From UBA1181 sp045226255 (GTDB taxonomy: Bacteria > Bacteroidota > Bacteroidia > Bacteroidales > Paludibacteraceae), in contig JBGVCG010000031.1 of assembly GCA_045226255.1 (NCBI GenBank), positions 1 through 50,233 on the forward strand: 50,233 nucleotides of DNA, read 5' to 3'. The notes below the pieces were generated by a model, which was not told the DNA's origin, searched no databases, and was given only the letters and a program-made list of their open reading frames with translations. Made by a program: the position numbers and the translations under genes. This document shows positions 1-7,526 of the stretch, piece after piece; the stretch's first letter is position 1, and each line of letters begins with the position of its first letter.

Positions 1-123
1 ATAATCGACCAAGATGTCTACCACATCGGCGCCTCCATCAAGGACCTCGGGAAGAAATGGTTCGCCTTCTGCAAAATGGAGCTGCAGGCCGACGAAATCA
101 TGGAGAGGCTATCACAGATATAA
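1..123 (+). CDS. RhuM-family protein, C-terminal end only (cut by window edge)
   Basis: Frame 1 is open from the first base and ends with TAA at 121-123, giving a 40-residue tail. It is nearly identical, in protein and DNA, to the last 40 residues of the complete RhuM-family gene at 574-1419. It carries the final part of the phospholipase-D-like motif (the Asp of HxRx4D, then GAS-x-K). The upstream part lies outside the window, so its N-terminal module is unknown. It is the first visible member of a tandem array, and the next gene starts 22 bases after its stop. Homology to the neighbour is certain; whether the full gene is intact cannot be seen. Confidence 0.8.
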   Translation: MIDQDVYHIGASIKDLGKKWFAFCKMELQADEIMERLSQI

Positions 124-672
124 ATAACAACTAAATAAAAAATCCATGAACGACAAGAACGAAATCATACTGTACCAGCCTGATGAAACGGTAAAGCTGG
201 AAGTGAGGATGAGCGAGGAAACGGTTTGGCTCACGCAACAACAGATGGCAACACTATTCGGTGTGAAAGAAAACAACATAACTTACCATATACGAGGCAT
301 TTACACAACCTGTGAACTTGAGCCAGAATCAACTACTCAAAAAATTAGAGTAGTTCGACAAGAAGGGAACAGAAAGGTGACACGCATGCTTGACTTTTAC
401 AATTTGGACATGATTATTTCTGTAGGATACAGAGTGAACAGCGCCAATGCCACTAAGTTTCGCCGATGGGCCACATCTGTCTTAAAAGAATATTTGCTAA
501 AAGGTTATGCCATTAATCAGCAAATAACACACCTGGAAATCACAGATATAAATAACAACTAAATAAATATACCATGAACGACAAGAACGAAATCATACTA
601 TACCAGCCTGATGAAACGGTAAAGCTGGAAGTGAGGATGAGCGAAGAAACGGTTTGGCTCACGCAACAACAA
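111..672 (+). repeat. Direct repeat of RhuM gene junctions (offset 428 bp)
   Basis: Positions 111-244 and 539-672 are almost identical. The unit covers the last 12 coding bases of one gene, the spacer (cagatataaataacaac and following bases) and the first 99 bases of the next gene, with few mismatches. After that the copies diverge sharply. A shortened version of the coding end also occurs at 1407-1420. The pattern indicates duplication with later recombination or gene conversion between array members. Confidence 0.8.
146..562 (+). pseudogene. Truncated RhuM-family gene (N-terminal module only)
   Basis: The 138-residue product matches residues 1-131 of the complete copy at 574-1419. The first 33 residues are identical, and the rest differ at many positions while keeping the STT...VVR-x-EGNR and YNLD-x-I-x-SVGYRV blocks that mark the RhuM family. 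After the shared LE the sequence jumps straight to the last 12 bases of the usual C-terminal coding end, read in another frame, so the protein finishes with a short tail (ITDINNN) encoded by what is intergenic spacer elsewhere in the array. About 430 bases, covering the whole PLD-like domain, are missing. RhuM proteins resemble phage-type DNA-binding regulators and their biochemical role is unproven. It may be a dead remnant or a free-standing N-terminal module; the reading frame is otherwise clean. Confidence 0.7.
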
Positions 673-1419
673 ATCGCATTGTTATTCGATTGCTCAATTG
701 ACAATATTGGATTACATCTGAAAAACATTTTCCGGGAACAAGAGTTAGACAAAAGCTCAACTACCGAGGAAATCTCGGTAGTTCGAAAAGAGGGCAATCG
801 GATGGTGAAACGCAATGTGACCCACTACAATCTAGATGCCATTTTATCAGTTGGTTATAGGGTTAGTTCTCGCAATGCCACCAAGTTCCGTCAGTGGGCG
901 AACCGAGTGCTGAAAGAGTACCTGTTAAAAGGATACTCCGCCAACCAAAGGATCGAAAGACTGGAACACCGAATGACGGAGGCGGAAGACAAGATAGACT
1001 TCTTTGTGCGCACAGCCCTGCCTCCCGTCGAAGGGATCTTCTATGACGGTAACATGCTCGAGCCTTTCGCCTTCGTCAACAAGCTAATCCGTTCGGCACG
1101 GGAGCGCATTGTCCTGATTGACAACTATGTGGACGAGACCGTGTTGCTACGCTTGGCGGAACGGGAGGAGAATGTCCAGGCTAAGATCTACACACAACGC
1201 ACCTCCCCTTCCTTCAACGTGGCCTTAGCGCAACACAACAACCAATACGCACCGATCGATTTGAGCATCTTCACCCAATCGCACGACCGCTTCCTGATAA
1301 TCGACCAAGAGGTCTACCACATCGGTGCCTCCATCAAGGACCTCGGGAAGAAATGGTTCGCCTTCTGCAAAATGAAGCTGCCGGCCGACGAAATCATGGA
1401 GAGAATATCACAGATATAA
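574..1419 (+). CDS. RhuM-family protein with PLD-like C-terminal domain
   Basis: The 281-residue protein has two parts. Residues 1-130 form the RhuM module, a predicted DNA-binding region with the family blocks EGNR (73-76) and YNLDAILSVGYRV (85-97). Residues 150-281 resemble a single phospholipase-D-like half-site, with H237-x-R239-x4-D244-x6-G251-x-S253 matching HxKx4Dx6GS with Arg for Lys. PLD-like domains act as nucleases or phosphodiesterases, usually as dimers when only one motif is present; activity here is inference. The start is the ATG at 574, conserved with the upstream copy. It lies 11 bases after the truncated copy and is the third member of the array. RhuM-PLD fusions are, from memory, common in Bacteroidota; the tandem arrangement is the unusual part. 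No toxin partner or phage gene is visible beside it. Confidence 0.75.
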   Translation: MNDKNEIILYQPDETVKLEVRMSEETVWLTQQQIALLFDCSIDNIGLHLKNIFREQELDKSSTTEEISVVRKEGNRMVKRNVTHYNLDAILSVGYRVSSRNATKFRQWANRVLKEYLLKGYSANQRIERLEHRMTEAEDKIDFFVRTALPPVEGIFYDGNMLEPFAFVNKLIRSARERIVLIDNYVDETVLLRLAEREENVQAKIYTQRTSPSFNVALAQHNNQYAPIDLSIFTQSHDRFLIIDQEVYHIGASIKDLGKKWFAFCKMKLPADEIMERISQI

Positions 1420-1480
1420 ATAAAGATCCTCAGGAATAATCCTCCTCCCAACAATTCTCTTCAACCTCCCATTAGAAAAA

Positions 1481-1511
1481 TTTGAAACAACACCAACTTA
1501 CATTATATTTG
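1481..1511 (+). promoter_or_regulatory. Bacteroidota promoter for the HAD gene
   Basis: TTTG at 1481-1484, 19 bases, then TATATTTG at 1504-1511. This is an exact match to the Bacteroidota consensus TTTG-N19-21-TAnnTTTG. It sits about 50 bases before the ATG at 1560 and separates the HAD gene transcriptionally from the RhuM array. Confidence 0.75.
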
Positions 1512-1559
1512 CATTGCCGAAAAAAAACACACCAAACGACAAAAAACAGAACAATTATC

Positions 1560-2189
1560 ATGATAAAAAACATACTATTCGACCTTGGTGGCGTAATCGT
1601 GGACATTGACATGGAGCAACTCTCGCGGGGCTTCCGCTCAATCGGCATGTCTAAATGGTTCATGATCTTCCGCAAACGCTCCATCAAGAAGGAAATGTCC
1701 CTCTACATGTGCGGCAAAACCAGCACGGCGGACTTCGTGGCGTGGCTGAAACCTCACTGCGGGAAAAACACCACAGACAAGGAGATATGCGATACCTTCA
1801 ACAGCGTGCTCATCACCCTACCCGACCATGTCCTCGGCATGATTGACCAACTGCACGAACAACACCCGACCTACTTGCTCAGCAACATCAACGACCTGCA
1901 TTACAACGCAGTGCTCGACCGCTGGTTCGGTGGCGAACGGGCGAACATAACGCAACACTTCGACAAGGTCTTCTTCAGCCATGAGATGGGCCTGGAGAAG
2001 CCTGACCCTGAGATCTTCAAACAGGTAATCAAAGAGAGCGGCATCCGTCCGGAAGAGACCGTCTTCATCGACGACACGCAAGAGAACCTCGACAGCGCCA
2101 AACGATTAGGCTTCCATACACTCCTGGCGGACAGGGAACGGAAGTGGGAGAAGGCATTGCGCGACCTATTATCGCAGCCAACCAATTAA
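1560..2189 (+). CDS. HAD-superfamily phosphatase, subfamily IA
   Basis: The 209-residue protein carries the HAD signatures in order: motif I DLGGVIVD near residue 8 (nucleophile Asp), motif II LLSN near residue 103, motif III Lys in GLEKPDPEIF, and motif IV VFIDD. The pattern matches cytosolic HAD-IA (variant 3) enzymes such as YihX, which release phosphate from sugar phosphates; the second Asp of DxD is replaced by Gly, as is usual in this subgroup. The substrate is not predictable. The frame is open upstream to 1482, but the promoter lies inside that extension and homologues begin at MIKNILFDLGG, so I start at 1560. The flavoredoxin gene follows after 35 bases on the same strand and may be cotranscribed. 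Confidence 0.85.
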   Translation: MIKNILFDLGGVIVDIDMEQLSRGFRSIGMSKWFMIFRKRSIKKEMSLYMCGKTSTADFVAWLKPHCGKNTTDKEICDTFNSVLITLPDHVLGMIDQLHEQHPTYLLSNINDLHYNAVLDRWFGGERANITQHFDKVFFSHEMGLEKPDPEIFKQVIKESGIRPEETVFIDDTQENLDSAKRLGFHTLLADRERKWEKALRDLLSQPTN

Positions 2190-2224
2190 CAACATTGAAT
2201 AATAATCTTTTAACAAAACAATAA

Positions 2225-2785
2225 ATGAAGAATTTTAAACCCGGTCCGTGGATGCTCCCCCTCCCGGTACTGATCATAGGCACCTACGACGCCAACGGCA
2301 AGGCCAACGCCATGAACGCTGCCTGGGGAGGCCAATGGGAAGAGAACGAGATCATGATCTGCATGGGCGCCCATGCCACGACGGATAACCTGAACCGCTG
2401 CGGAGAGTTCACCGTGGCCTTCGGTACGGAAGAGACCCTGACCGCCTGCGACTACGTAGGTATCGTAAGCGCCAAGAAAGTGCCCAATAAGATGGAGAAG
2501 ACAGGATGGAAGGATAGCAAGGCCGCTCACGTGAACGCCCCTGTGTTCGACGTCTTCCCCATGACGTTGGAGTGCCGCATCAAAGAGAAGATCGGTGCGG
2601 ACGAGAACGGATATAACATCATCGCGGAGATCGTGAACATACTCGCCGACGAGAAGTACCTCGCGGAGGATGGGAAGCCAGACGTCGAGAAGATGCACCT
2701 CATCGCCTACGACCCGATCCACAAAGGCTACATCAGCCTCGGAAAGACCGTAGGGAAAGCCTTCTGCGACGGTAAGAACCTATAA
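2225..2785 (+). CDS. Flavin reductase / flavoredoxin-like FMN-binding protein
   Basis: The 186-residue protein matches the flavin-reductase-like split-barrel family. Key features are LPLPVLIIGTYD at the start, NAMNAAWGGQW at 28-38 and the ATTDNLNRCGEFTVAF region at 51-66, where the family binds the FMN phosphate. Family members bind FMN and pass electrons between NAD(P)H or ferredoxin-type donors and acceptors; the physiological partner is unknown. There is no signal peptide, so it is cytosolic. It follows the HAD gene by 35 bases and precedes the peptidase gene by 25, all on the plus strand, so the three may be cotranscribed; I see no functional link between them. Confidence 0.85.
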   Translation: MKNFKPGPWMLPLPVLIIGTYDANGKANAMNAAWGGQWEENEIMICMGAHATTDNLNRCGEFTVAFGTEETLTACDYVGIVSAKKVPNKMEKTGWKDSKAAHVNAPVFDVFPMTLECRIKEKIGADENGYNIIAEIVNILADEKYLAEDGKPDVEKMHLIAYDPIHKGYISLGKTVGKAFCDGKNL

Positions 2786-2810
2786 CAAAACTTTTATAAT
2801 CAGTCCAAAA

Positions 2811-4025
2811 ATGTTAACAAAAAAATTAAACACCTCCATCCAATTGGAGAAAGACCTCTTCAAACAAATATATAAATCCATGCAGGGAGATGTCCTGCAA
2901 GAAATCATCAAAGCGACCCGCATACCTTCCAAGCAGAACTACTGGAAAAACTCGTTGGAAGGCCATAGCATCAAAGTGGACGAAAAGCTCTTGAACAAAT
3001 ACTACAACCTCTTCAACGAGGTGAAGAACAAACTGGGCTTCAAGGAGAAGGTGGATTTCTACATCACAGGATGCTCCGAAGTCAACGCTTTCGCCATCAT
3101 GGCGCAGGAGAAGGACGAGGCGCATATCATCAACATCAACTCCGCACTGATCCAACTCATGACGGAAGAGGAGTTGAAATTCGTCATCGGACATGAGCTA
3201 GGCCACCTCATCAACCAAGACGCACGCCTGCTCAACTTAGTGACCTTCGTCTTTCAGGACGGAGATATTCCCGTACTGCTCACGCACAAAATCAGGCTGT
3301 GGCAACAACTCGCCGAATTGGTGGCGGACCGCTACGGATACATGGCCGTCGGCAACCTGAACAGCTGCATATCAGCCTTCTTCAAAATGTCTTCCGGACT
3401 CGACTTCGACAAGATGGGCATAGACTTCGACTCCTTCATCAAGGAGAACATCAAACGTCTGAGCTACTTCAAGGAAGAGGAGGGTCTAAGCTGCGACGAC
3501 CACCCCATCAACCCGATCCGCGTGGAGGCCATCCACCTCTTCTCCGAGGCGCAAAGCGACAAGGAACTGACAGAGAAGATGCAGGGACTCATCGAAATCC
3601 TCATGAAAGTGCGCAGCTCCGAATTGGACAAGAACCTCTCAGTCTTCATCGCCACGGCAGGCCTCATCATCGCCTCCTGCGACGGCTACATCAACCCGAA
3701 CGAGACCGACCAAATATTGGACAACCTGTCCGCCCTGCAGATATTCCCGATACAATACATCGAAGAACTATCCAAGCAGGATATCTCGAAACTCTTCGAG
3801 GAGTCCGTCAAAAACATCCTGGAGATTAATCCTACCCTACGCGACACGATGTTGCTCTACATCATGGGCATCATCATCGCGGACAAACGATTCGACCCGA
3901 AGGAGATAGACCTCCTCTACAACATCGGAGAGGACCTTCTCGGCTACTCCCGCAAGGAGATCGCCCACTACTTCGCCGCCGCCATCCAAGAGGGATTCAC
4001 GCCTAGCCACGAAGGGTTGAAATAA
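2811..4025 (+). CDS. M48-family zinc metallopeptidase with TerB-like C-terminal domain
   Basis: The 404-residue protein contains VIGHELGHLINQD with the zinc-binding HExxH at 128-132, and ELVADRYGY at 169-177 supplying the third ligand Glu, which is the layout of M48 (HtpX/Ste24-like) peptidases. Unlike HtpX it has no membrane helices and no signal peptide, so it is probably cytosolic. Residues from about 275 to 395 are all-helical with acidic loops (ASCDGYINPNE and ADKRFDPKE), resembling a TerB-like domain. The combination suggests a stress-related peptidase, but the substrate is unknown. It starts 25 bases after the flavoredoxin gene and is the last gene of that run; no clear terminator follows. 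Confidence 0.85.
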   Translation: MLTKKLNTSIQLEKDLFKQIYKSMQGDVLQEIIKATRIPSKQNYWKNSLEGHSIKVDEKLLNKYYNLFNEVKNKLGFKEKVDFYITGCSEVNAFAIMAQEKDEAHIININSALIQLMTEEELKFVIGHELGHLINQDARLLNLVTFVFQDGDIPVLLTHKIRLWQQLAELVADRYGYMAVGNLNSCISAFFKMSSGLDFDKMGIDFDSFIKENIKRLSYFKEEEGLSCDDHPINPIRVEAIHLFSEAQSDKELTEKMQGLIEILMKVRSSELDKNLSVFIATAGLIIASCDGYINPNETDQILDNLSALQIFPIQYIEELSKQDISKLFEESVKNILEINPTLRDTMLLYIMGIIIADKRFDPKEIDLLYNIGEDLLGYSRKEIAHYFAAAIQEGFTPSHEGLK

Positions 4026-4303
4026 GACGGAACGGACGGTGCGGAATGATTACAGTCCGCCCAAAATCATACAAAGACTATATCGGCCTACGTGCTTGGT
4101 AATTAACTCATAGAATTTTCTGGAAGAGTCAGGAAAGCCTTCAAAACCTGGAATGACTCTTCCAAGGAATAACTTTTCACACAAAAAAATCACACACTCA
4201 CAAGTTTGGTTGGGGCTTCAACATACCCAACCCACGGGAATCACTCTGTCAGAATGAATTGACTGCTAAAATTTACGCCCAACTTTCATAGGAAATCACC
4301 ATG
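4026..4303. other. Intergenic region with perfect 11-bp inverted repeat
   Basis: No gene is seen. TGGAAGAGTCA (4121-4131) and TGACTCTTCCA (4154-4164) form a perfect inverted repeat around a 22-base spacer. No T-run follows at once, so a simple intrinsic terminator is doubtful. It could be a protein-binding site, a hairpin in the 3' end of the peptidase mRNA, or part of a lost element. Confidence 0.5.
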
Positions 4304-4501
4304 TCATTTTTTTCGACAGGCAACAATGAAATGAAAACCAAATCCCACAAAACTTATAATAAACCCTATGGCAAAAGTTTCGGGGACTTCCTCAATACTT
4401 ATAGGACCATGTCCTCTACTTGGGAAAAGAGAAAGAAGTAAAGTACCAAACGCAGACACTAAAGTACTTGGCAATACAATATAACGCAATATTTTTTTCA
4501 T
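4304..4501 (-). CDS. Small membrane protein, unknown function
   Basis: The 65-residue product begins MKKILRYIVLPSTLVSAFG and has two hydrophobic stretches (about 7-26 and 46-60) separated by a polar loop with PSRGHGPISIEEVPE, ending in CRKK. It looks like a two-span inner-membrane protein. I do not recognise a family. An exact -7 box TACATTTG, with GTTG 20 bases upstream of it, lies 31 bases before the start codon on the same strand, which is the best argument that the gene is real. It stands alone between plus-strand genes, pointing toward the peptidase gene. Confidence 0.5.
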   Translation of the reverse strand: MKKILRYIVLPSTLVSAFGTLLLSLFPSRGHGPISIEEVPETFAIGFIISFVGFGFHFIVACRKK

Positions 4502-4860
4502 TTTTCGGGAGTGTTAGTTAACCTTATACTACAAATGTATTTCATTGCTTTGAAATCAGCAACTGAAAATCATTTTCCTAACAATATATTGCGAATATAC
4601 AAAAGCCTAATCATTACACGAAAAACATATTATAATGAATTATTCCATTCCTTCTCCAACCATATGTCAACATTTTAAACACTACTTTAATTGAAGTAAA
4701 TCAAGAAAGGAGATAATAGCAACGTATTTAACTTGCCTCGATTTGATTTTAAAAAAATAGTCACTAATTTTAGGCGGTTTTAAATATAGGGTACGCTTTC
4801 AATGCGCCACACACATCGGACATTGAGGGCATAATTGTTTCACATAAAAAATATTACACC
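4502..4860. other. AT-rich intergenic region
   Basis: It holds the minus-strand promoter at 4532-4563 and the upstream region of the secreted-protein unit at 4861. I see no exact TAnnTTTG box for the plus-strand genes, no open frame of interest and no convincing hairpin. The promoter of the 4861 gene is not identified. Confidence 0.5.
4532..4563 (-). promoter_or_regulatory. Promoter for the small membrane protein
   Basis: On the minus strand: GTTG (4563-4560), 20 bases, TACATTTG (4539-4532). The -7 box is exact and the -33 box matches 3 of 4. The predicted start site is near 4525, giving a leader of about 25 bases. Confidence 0.6.
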
Positions 4861-5328
4861 ATGAAGAAAAGAAGTTTACTATTACTATTTGCCACAATAG
4901 GATTGTGGGGATCTGTCTGTGCCAATCCGACTTTCGTAACGATTGAGTTCAAAGATCTCTCGAAGAAATCGTTTGTATTGGCAGAATCACCTGTTTTTCA
5001 GTACAGGAACGACAGTTTAGTGGTAAATGGTAGTGCATCGACCGGCTATCAGTTCGAGAAAGTAGCCAAATTTTACTTCGAGGGAGAACTCTCAAGTATT
5101 CCGACCATCGCAGCGAACGAGGTGCGCGTCACCTACTTGGACAACCAACACATCCAAGTGGAGGGACTTGCAGCCAATTCACAAGTGGGTTTGTTCTCCG
5201 TCTTAGGACAGGTGATCGAGCAAAAATCCGCCAAAGAGGGGGAAGCGGTTCTCTTTACTTTACCCGCAGCAAAGGGTGTCTACATTCTAAAAGTTAACGA
5301 GCAATCCATCAAAATCATAAAGAAATAA
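4861..5328 (+). CDS. Secreted protein with T9SS type A sorting domain
   Basis: The 155-residue protein has a signal peptide (MKKRSLLLLFATIGLWGSVCA), a short middle segment and a C-terminal domain from about residue 84 typical of T9SS type A targeting: a beta-rich region with VGLFSVLGQVIE (near 119-130), KGVYILKV and a basic end (IKIIKK). Such domains direct proteins across the outer membrane through the Por apparatus and are then removed or anchored to lipopolysaccharide. Almost nothing remains besides signal peptide and sorting domain, about 60 residues, so it is unusually small for a T9SS cargo. The next gene begins 4 bases after the stop, so the two are surely cotranscribed and may act together at the surface. 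Confidence 0.8.
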   Translation: MKKRSLLLLFATIGLWGSVCANPTFVTIEFKDLSKKSFVLAESPVFQYRNDSLVVNGSASTGYQFEKVAKFYFEGELSSIPTIAANEVRVTYLDNQHIQVEGLAANSQVGLFSVLGQVIEQKSAKEGEAVLFTLPAAKGVYILKVNEQSIKIIKK

Positions 5329-5332
5329 TCTC

Positions 5333-6805
5333 ATGAAAAAACATATACTCTTATGTACGATGGCACTAATCAGTGTCATCGGAGCGAATGCTACGTCCAA
5401 AATGTACGTGGACGAAAAGGCAAGCAATGGGGTCCAAACGCACATCTACGAAATCTCCGTAGTGGATTCCGTCGTCCATCAGACTGTCGATTCCGTCCAT
5501 CAAGTGAAGGTCATGATGAACCAACACCGTCATGACATCTACCCGGCGGAAAATCTGGAGCAGATCTATTTCACTCCCGACGACAAGAAGATCGACACGA
5601 AACTTGCCTCTTTCAGTGATTGCAAGGGAGAAACAACCAACGGGAACACCAACGCTCTCTCCCCTCATCACAACGACACCATTGCCATCTACAAATATGA
5701 CCGAAAGAGCAAAGTATTGAATATCAAACTAATATCACTTATCGGCGATTGTTGTGGCGAGGGATGGGCCGTCAATGCGACCACTTCGGATAGCACCATT
5801 GTCCTAATTCCTACTCAAACCGGCAAAGCATCATGCAACTGCATTTGTTCGTTCGACGTGGAGGTGGATCTGACGAACATAGAGCCTCGTCTATACCTCT
5901 TCACAGTGCGGGATGACAAATTCAGCATCAACCTCTCAGAAAGCACGGAGGGTATAATTCTGGACATTCCAAGGGGCTATTACAATAGAAGCAGCGATTG
6001 CAAGTACGTCGACGACGGATTCAGCGATATCTTCCCACAGGAAGACGGTTTTCCTCCTATCTCCCCAACTGCGCCTAACCAAGACACGGATATTGACATG
6101 ACAAAGGAGAGTCACGCATTGGTGAGATACATCTTTGAGCCAGAAAACGGAACGGCTTTCATCGTCTCCGTCAATAGGGTGTTCAACTGTTGCTCCGCAC
6201 AAGGTTCCTCGGTGAGGGTTTCAGGAGATACGATCTTCGTCAACTCTTACGAAATCTTCATGAGCGAAGATATGTGCGACTGCGTTTGTCCATACGACAT
6301 CTCAACCACGATAGAGAATCTGAAACCTAAAAAATATATCTTCATCGTGGATGGTACGGAGTTCAAAATAGACTTGGAGAAGGATACTGTGCTTAGCAAC
6401 ACGATATACGATTTCGAACGTGGATTGTTCGTCAAGAACAGCCCTTGCAAAGACAATGAAGAGTTGGAGCCGACACCTGCCACTCCTGAACAGCAAGAGG
6501 GAAGCGACACGCTGGTCTCCTATCAGTTCGACCCAACGACGGGCACGGGACTCATCGTCTCCCACAACCGGCAACTGAATTGCTGCAGCAAAAAGGGTTC
6601 CCAAACAACCATAGAGGGAAGCAACGTCACCATCACCACGACGGAAGGGGGAGATCAATGGTGCCAATGCATTTGCTCCTTCGACATCACCACCAAATTG
6701 ACGGGGATACGATTCAACAAGAAGTATACGTTCAACGTGGACGGCACGAAATTCGATGTGAAATTCGATGGCGATGCTCCTGTCAGCGGGTTTGTCACCA
6801 AATGA
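5333..6805 (+). CDS. Exported protein with three six-cysteine repeats
   Basis: The 490-residue protein has a signal peptide (cleavage near ANA-TS, residue 20) and a leading beta-type segment ending IYF (78-80), like the FYF of the preceding gene. Three repeats of about 130 residues follow. Each has Cys-Lys, then CC, then 25-27 residues, then CxCxC: Cys 97/140-141/168-170-172, 223/286-287/315-317-319 and 372/417-418/444-446-448. All 18 mature cysteines fall in this pattern, and each CxCxC is followed by S/P-F/Y-D and a segment ending in a Val/Thr-x-x-x-x-F strand. The even count suggests disulfides in an exported protein, though metal binding cannot be excluded. No T9SS sorting domain, lipobox or enzymatic motif is visible. 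I recall similar Cys-rich segments in other Bacteroidota secreted proteins but cannot assign a function. Confidence 0.75.
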   Translation: MKKHILLCTMALISVIGANATSKMYVDEKASNGVQTHIYEISVVDSVVHQTVDSVHQVKVMMNQHRHDIYPAENLEQIYFTPDDKKIDTKLASFSDCKGETTNGNTNALSPHHNDTIAIYKYDRKSKVLNIKLISLIGDCCGEGWAVNATTSDSTIVLIPTQTGKASCNCICSFDVEVDLTNIEPRLYLFTVRDDKFSINLSESTEGIILDIPRGYYNRSSDCKYVDDGFSDIFPQEDGFPPISPTAPNQDTDIDMTKESHALVRYIFEPENGTAFIVSVNRVFNCCSAQGSSVRVSGDTIFVNSYEIFMSEDMCDCVCPYDISTTIENLKPKKYIFIVDGTEFKIDLEKDTVLSNTIYDFERGLFVKNSPCKDNEELEPTPATPEQQEGSDTLVSYQFDPTTGTGLIVSHNRQLNCCSKKGSQTTIEGSNVTITTTEGGDQWCQCICSFDITTKLTGIRFNKKYTFNVDGTKFDVKFDGDAPVSGFVTK

Positions 6806-6914
6806 CAAACGGTAAGTTCCCTTCAGTAGGGAGCGCTGAAACACACGAAGGAATGTGTGTTGCCGAAAACAGAGAATTAAACATAACGGGATAGCATATT
6901 TAGGGCTTTTTTAT

Positions 6915-6922
6915 TACATTTG
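6915..6922 (+). promoter_or_regulatory. -7 promoter box for the thioesterase gene
   Basis: An exact TACATTTG lies 45 bases before the ATG at 6968. No TTTG is found at the expected -33 distance. Its position also argues against starting the protein at 6920, which would fall inside the promoter. Confidence 0.5.
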
Positions 6923-6967
6923 TGGAGGTGCAGGATCATGTACCTCCACATTTTTTATAGAACAATT

Positions 6968-7444
6968 ATGGCACTAAAGAAAATCATCAATCCATGGTAT
7001 AATTACCCCGGCTATAACTGCTTCGGTTGTAGCCCCGACAACCCTATCGGTCTCCATCTAAGCTTCTACGAGGACGGAGATTACATTGTGAGCACCTGGC
7101 ATCCCAGCAAGAACTACCAAGGCTGGATCGACACGATGCACGGAGGCATTCTGAGCACACTGATCGACGAGGTGTGCGGATGGGTCGTCACCCGCAAGAT
7201 GCAGGCGAGCGGCTATACCGTGCAACTGAACGTGAAGTTCCGCAAAGCGGTCCCGACCAACGAACCCGAGCTGACAATCCGCGCCAAGGTGGAGAAACAG
7301 GTGCGCAACCTCGTCTACCTCCACGCGGAGATAACGAACAGCAAGGGCGAGCTCTGCAACGAAGGCGAGGTGGTCTATTTCCTGATGAACGAGGAGAAAT
7401 CAAAGGAGATGGGCTTCCTTCAATGCAAGGTGGAGGGGGAATAG
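6968..7444 (+). CDS. PaaI-type hotdog thioesterase
   Basis: The 158-residue protein begins MALKKIINPWYNYPGYNCFGC and contains the hotdog motif MHGGILSTLIDEVCGW (HGG near residue 57, acidic residue in the long helix near 67), as in PaaI/4HBT-type acyl-CoA thioesterases. The fold hydrolyses acyl-CoA thioesters in the cytosol; the acyl chain handled here is unknown. The NCFGCSPDNPIGLHLSF segment near the start is common in stand-alone members of this family. The frame stays open upstream to 6920, but the -7 box at 6915-6922 makes 6968 the better start. It is monocistronic and faces the methyltransferase gene, which runs the other way. Confidence 0.8.
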   Translation: MALKKIINPWYNYPGYNCFGCSPDNPIGLHLSFYEDGDYIVSTWHPSKNYQGWIDTMHGGILSTLIDEVCGWVVTRKMQASGYTVQLNVKFRKAVPTNEPELTIRAKVEKQVRNLVYLHAEITNSKGELCNEGEVVYFLMNEEKSKEMGFLQCKVEGE

Positions 7445-7526
7445 TATGGGGGATTGACCGCTTCCCGAAACACAGACATAAAGCGGTTAATTAGCAACAA
7501 AAACCTTGAGACACAGGAGATTTTAC

